DNA of 44,055 bases from an uncultured Christensenellaceae bacterium (GTDB lineage Bacteria; Bacillota; Clostridia; Christensenellales; Borkfalkiaceae), in assembly GCA_910589015.1 (NCBI GenBank), contig CAJUSA010000016.1, positions 1-44,055 on the forward strand, in the 5' to 3' direction. This document shows positions 42,146 to 44,055 of the stretch, piece by piece. The position numbers were made by a program, and so were the translations under genes. The notes beneath the pieces were generated by a model. The model was not told the DNA's origin. It saw nothing but the letters and a program-made list of their open reading frames with translations, and did not search any database. Positions within the stretch are counted from its first letter, which is position 1; every line of letters begins with the position of its first letter.

Positions 42146-42988
42146 ATGGTCGTCTATTGGGAATACGCGTTTGCCGAGAATTTTTTGATCGACGGGCTGT
42201 TGCTGTTGCTTGCTCTGCTGTGCACGCGCGGAAAAATCAGCGTCTGGCGGCTGTTACTCGCAAGCGGTCTGGGCGCGGCGCAAGCCGTCGTTTTTCCGCT
42301 TTTGCACCTTCCCGTTTGGGCAAGCTATTTTGTGAAAGTTCTCTTCGGTTTTGCGCTTTGCCTGATTGTCGCGCCCAAAGGCGTGAAGGCTTTTTTTCTG
42401 ACGGGCGGCGCGTTTTTCGCGCTGACGTTTGCTTACGGCGGCATGCTCACCGCGGCGTATTCCTTTTTCAACGTCGAATACGTCGAAGGGAACGGCTACA
42501 TCGTCGAACAGGCGCCCGTTGCGCTCGTGGTATGCGGCGCGTTGGCGTTTTCCGTTGCCGTCGTGCTCGGTGCGCGCGCATTTTATACATACCGCAAGCT
42601 CAAACGCAGTTTATGTCCGTGCGTTCTGCACAAAGACGGGCGGGAAATATCGGTCACGGGCTTTTACGACAGCGGCAATCTGCTCACCTATAAGGGGCAG
42701 CCCGTGTGCGTGGTATCGGCGGCGGTCGTGTTCGCGCTCTTCGGCAGGGGGGCAAAGAGCGTGGGGCGGATCACGGTGAAAACGGTGAACGGCAGCCGCG
42801 ACGCGCCCGTGTTTTTGTGCGGCGGCATCGAAGTCGGAAGTTGCCGTTACGAAAATGCCTATCTCACCGTCGGGCAGGTTTCGGGGAAAAATTATCAAAT
42901 CATTTTACATAATTCATATATAGGAGAACCGAATGAAACTTTTAAGCCTATTGCAAGCCTGGTTAAAAAAGACGGCGGGAACGGATAA
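42146..42988 (+). CDS. spoIIGA: SpoIIGA, sigma-E processing peptidase
   Basis: This 280-residue protein removes the pro-sequence of sigma-E after engulfing-septum formation, on a forespore signal. The N-terminal half has about five membrane helices, opening YWEYAFAENFLIDGLLLLLALL as in the family. The C-terminal half is an aspartic-protease domain with the active-site motif YDSGNLL (Asp175), which works as a dimer. No Shine-Dalgarno precedes the ATG, which begins eight bases after the -10 box, so the transcript may be leaderless. Its 3' end overlaps sigE by 56 bases. Confidence 0.95.
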   Translation: MVVYWEYAFAENFLIDGLLLLLALLCTRGKISVWRLLLASGLGAAQAVVFPLLHLPVWASYFVKVLFGFALCLIVAPKGVKAFFLTGGAFFALTFAYGGMLTAAYSFFNVEYVEGNGYIVEQAPVALVVCGALAFSVAVVLGARAFYTYRKLKRSLCPCVLHKDGREISVTGFYDSGNLLTYKGQPVCVVSAAVVFALFGRGAKSVGRITVKTVNGSRDAPVFLCGGIEVGSCRYENAYLTVGQVSGKNYQIILHNSYIGEPNETFKPIASLVKKDGGNG

Positions 42989-43643
42989 CGTCGTTCATTA
43001 TCTGTGCGGAAGCGAGGCGCTGCCGTTGCCGCTTTCGGGCGAAGAGGAAGCGGAACTGTTGCATAAACTCGACGCGGGCGAGGACGCCGAGAGCGTCAAA
43101 GCGCAGCTCATCGAACACAATCTGCGGCTCGTCGTTTACATATCGCGCAAGTTCGAAAATACGGGCGTCGAACAGGACGACCTTATTTCGATCGGAACGA
43201 TCGGGCTGATCAAGGCGATCGGTTCCTTCCGCAGCGATAAGAATATCAAGCTGGCGACGTACGCCTCGCGTTGCATCGAGAATGAAATTCTCATGTATCT
43301 GCGCCGCACGGCAAAGCTTAAAAGCGAGGTTTCGTTCGATGAACCGCTCAATACCGATTTCGAGGGGAACGAGCTGCTGTTGTCCGACGTGCTCGGAACG
43401 GACAGCGAAACGGTATACGGCGGGGTTGAGAGCAGCGTCGAAAAAGAACTGCTCAAAGACGCCCTCGCCAAACTTCCCGACCGCGAACGCCGAATTATGT
43501 ATATGCGGTTCGGGCTGGGCGGCGGCGAGGAAATGACGCAGAAAGACGTTGCCGATAAGCTCGGTATTTCGCAAAGTTATATTTCACGCTTGGAAAAAAA
43601 GATCATCGAACGGTTGAAAAAAGAAATTTCCAAATTAGTATAG
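42933..43643 (+). CDS. sigE: RNA polymerase sigma-E (mother cell)
   Basis: This 236-residue sigma factor directs early mother-cell transcription. The first 22 or so residues are the amphipathic pro-sequence; cleavage by SpoIIGA is expected just before YLCGSEALP, by comparison with Bacillus YIGGSEALP. Region 2 (NLRLVVYISRKFENTG, DLISIGTIGLIKA, KLATYASRCIENEILMYLRR) and region 4 (TQKDVADKLGISQSYISRLEKKIIERLKKE) are intact. AGGAG precedes the ATG, inside spoIIGA. sigG follows 78 bases downstream, the usual spoIIGA-sigE-sigG order. Confidence 0.98.
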   Translation: MKLLSLLQAWLKKTAGTDNVVHYLCGSEALPLPLSGEEEAELLHKLDAGEDAESVKAQLIEHNLRLVVYISRKFENTGVEQDDLISIGTIGLIKAIGSFRSDKNIKLATYASRCIENEILMYLRRTAKLKSEVSFDEPLNTDFEGNELLLSDVLGTDSETVYGGVESSVEKELLKDALAKLPDRERRIMYMRFGLGGGEEMTQKDVADKLGISQSYISRLEKKIIERLKKEISKLV

Positions 43644-43660
43644 AATTTTAGTGCCTGTGC

Positions 43661-43690
43661 GCATAAAAAGGGTATAAGTCGCGCATGCTT
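43661..43690 (+). promoter_or_regulatory. Possible sigma-F/sigma-G promoter of sigG
   Basis: GCATAA (43661-43666), 17 nt and CATGCTT (43684-43690) fit the forespore consensus (GNATR and CATNNTA) with one mismatch. Forespore expression of sigG by sigma-F and then sigma-G is the known pattern. Confidence 0.5.
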
Positions 43691-43721
43691 GTAGTCCGCG
43701 GTATACATAGGAGGAAAGAAT

Positions 43722-44055
43722 ATGTTACAGAAAGTAGTCATATGCGGAGTGGATACCACGGGACTTCCCCGCCTTACGGCGAAGGAAAACGAAGAACTGA
43801 TGGAAAAACTGAAAGCGGGCGATATGAAGGCGCGCGAAAAATTTATCGTGGGCAATATGCGGCTCGTGCTTTCGCTCGTGAAACGGTTCTGGGCGAAAAA
43901 AGCCAACGCAGACGACGTGTTTCAAGCGGGTTGCGTGGGGCTTATTAAAGCAATCGACAATTTCAATTTAGATTTTAACGTAAAATTTTCCACCTACGCC
44001 GTGCCAATAATGTTAGTACTGCGAAACAGACAAAAGGAGCTTAAAATGACAAGAA
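43722..44055 (+). CDS. sigG: RNA polymerase sigma-G, N-terminal part; family sequence breaks off near 44004
   Basis: ATG 43722 follows GGAGG (43710-43714). The protein opens KVVICGVDTTGLPRL, the sigma-G hallmark. It then has NMRLVLSLVKRF, DDVFQAGCVGLIKAIDNF and VKFSTYAVP, all normal to residue 94. Sigma-G continues with about MIIGEIRRYLRD, the DNA-melting and -10-reading part of region 2. Here the frame reads IMLVLRNRQKELK instead. The changed bases from about 44004 are AT-rich, use codons rare in the gene (CCA, ATA, TTA, GTA), and run into another ribosome-binding site and ATG. As it stands the product would lack regions 2.4, 3 and 4 and could not work. I infer interruption by inserted DNA; the window ends before the other half could appear. 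Confidence 0.9.
   Translation, partial: MLQKVVICGVDTTGLPRLTAKENEELMEKLKAGDMKAREKFIVGNMRLVLSLVKRFWAKKANADDVFQAGCVGLIKAIDNFNLDFNVKFSTYAVPIMLVLRNRQKELKMTR
44004..44055 (+). mobile_element. Putative left end of an element inserted in sigG
   Basis: From about 44004 the sequence no longer encodes sigma-G and is AT-rich. AAAGGAG (44032-44038) is followed seven bases later by ATG (44046), starting a frame MTR that leaves the window. A recombinase gene at the edge of an inserted element would look like this, but only three codons are visible, so its identity is unknown. Confidence 0.5.

Noticed and set aside
44046..44055. Naming the new frame at 44046 a recombinase
   Set aside because: Only three codons (MTR) are visible; its position is suggestive but the sequence cannot identify it.

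Overview
The window looks like chromosomal DNA from an endospore-forming Clostridia-type Firmicute of moderate GC. The sporulation genes spoIIID, spoIIGA, sigE and the start of sigG are present. Promoters are near-consensus sigma-A, Shine-Dalgarno sites are mostly strong, and secreted proteins are BspA/InlB-like as in gut Clostridia. I cannot place the genus; an uncultured intestinal lineage is an inference.

Layout. 1-241: a decayed tyrosine-integrase tail lies against the 3' end of tRNA-Arg(CCT), an old integration site. 398-3081: a PlsC-type acyltransferase with a zinc ribbon is translationally coupled to a GltS-type symporter. 3082-3410: no gene, but interspersed and tandem repeats. 3411-5039 (minus strand): a YiiX/NlpC-like hydrolase and a lipoprotein. 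5167-8908: a small membrane protein, guaB and guaA (GMP synthesis), with a palindromic repeat element between the last two. 8955-10086: an acyltransferase-3 gene out of frame at a run of nine G. 10203-14691: both subunits of a type IIA topoisomerase; the A subunit lacks a recognisable GyrA box.

14890-31773: a peptide-scavenging locus. It holds a 2,493-residue surface subtilase with BspA-type leucine-rich repeats, an InlB-repeat lipoprotein, and a complete Opp-type ABC importer whose parts carry unusually large insertions, ending with a small tail-anchored protein. Extracellular proteolysis followed by peptide uptake is the natural reading. 31803-33077 (minus): a CyuA/UPF0597 cysteine desulfidase. 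33274-35703: a two-gene membrane redox operon, including a polyferredoxin fused to a TlpA-like thioredoxin. Then come spoIIID, a MATE exporter, a frameshifted isochorismatase-like hydrolase, a PH-domain membrane protein (minus), an aconitase-like hydratase and a zinc macrodomain.

42146-44055: spoIIGA-sigE-sigG. The sigG reading frame leaves the family sequence abruptly near 44004, within sigma region 2. AT-rich DNA follows, carrying a new ribosome-binding site and start codon. This is the most striking feature: it suggests an element inserted in sigG, comparable in principle to the skin element in sigK. Perfect Spo0A-type boxes (TGTCGAA) sit upstream of spoIIGA, spoIIID and the giant protease, suggesting that the protease may be tied to the sporulation or starvation programme.
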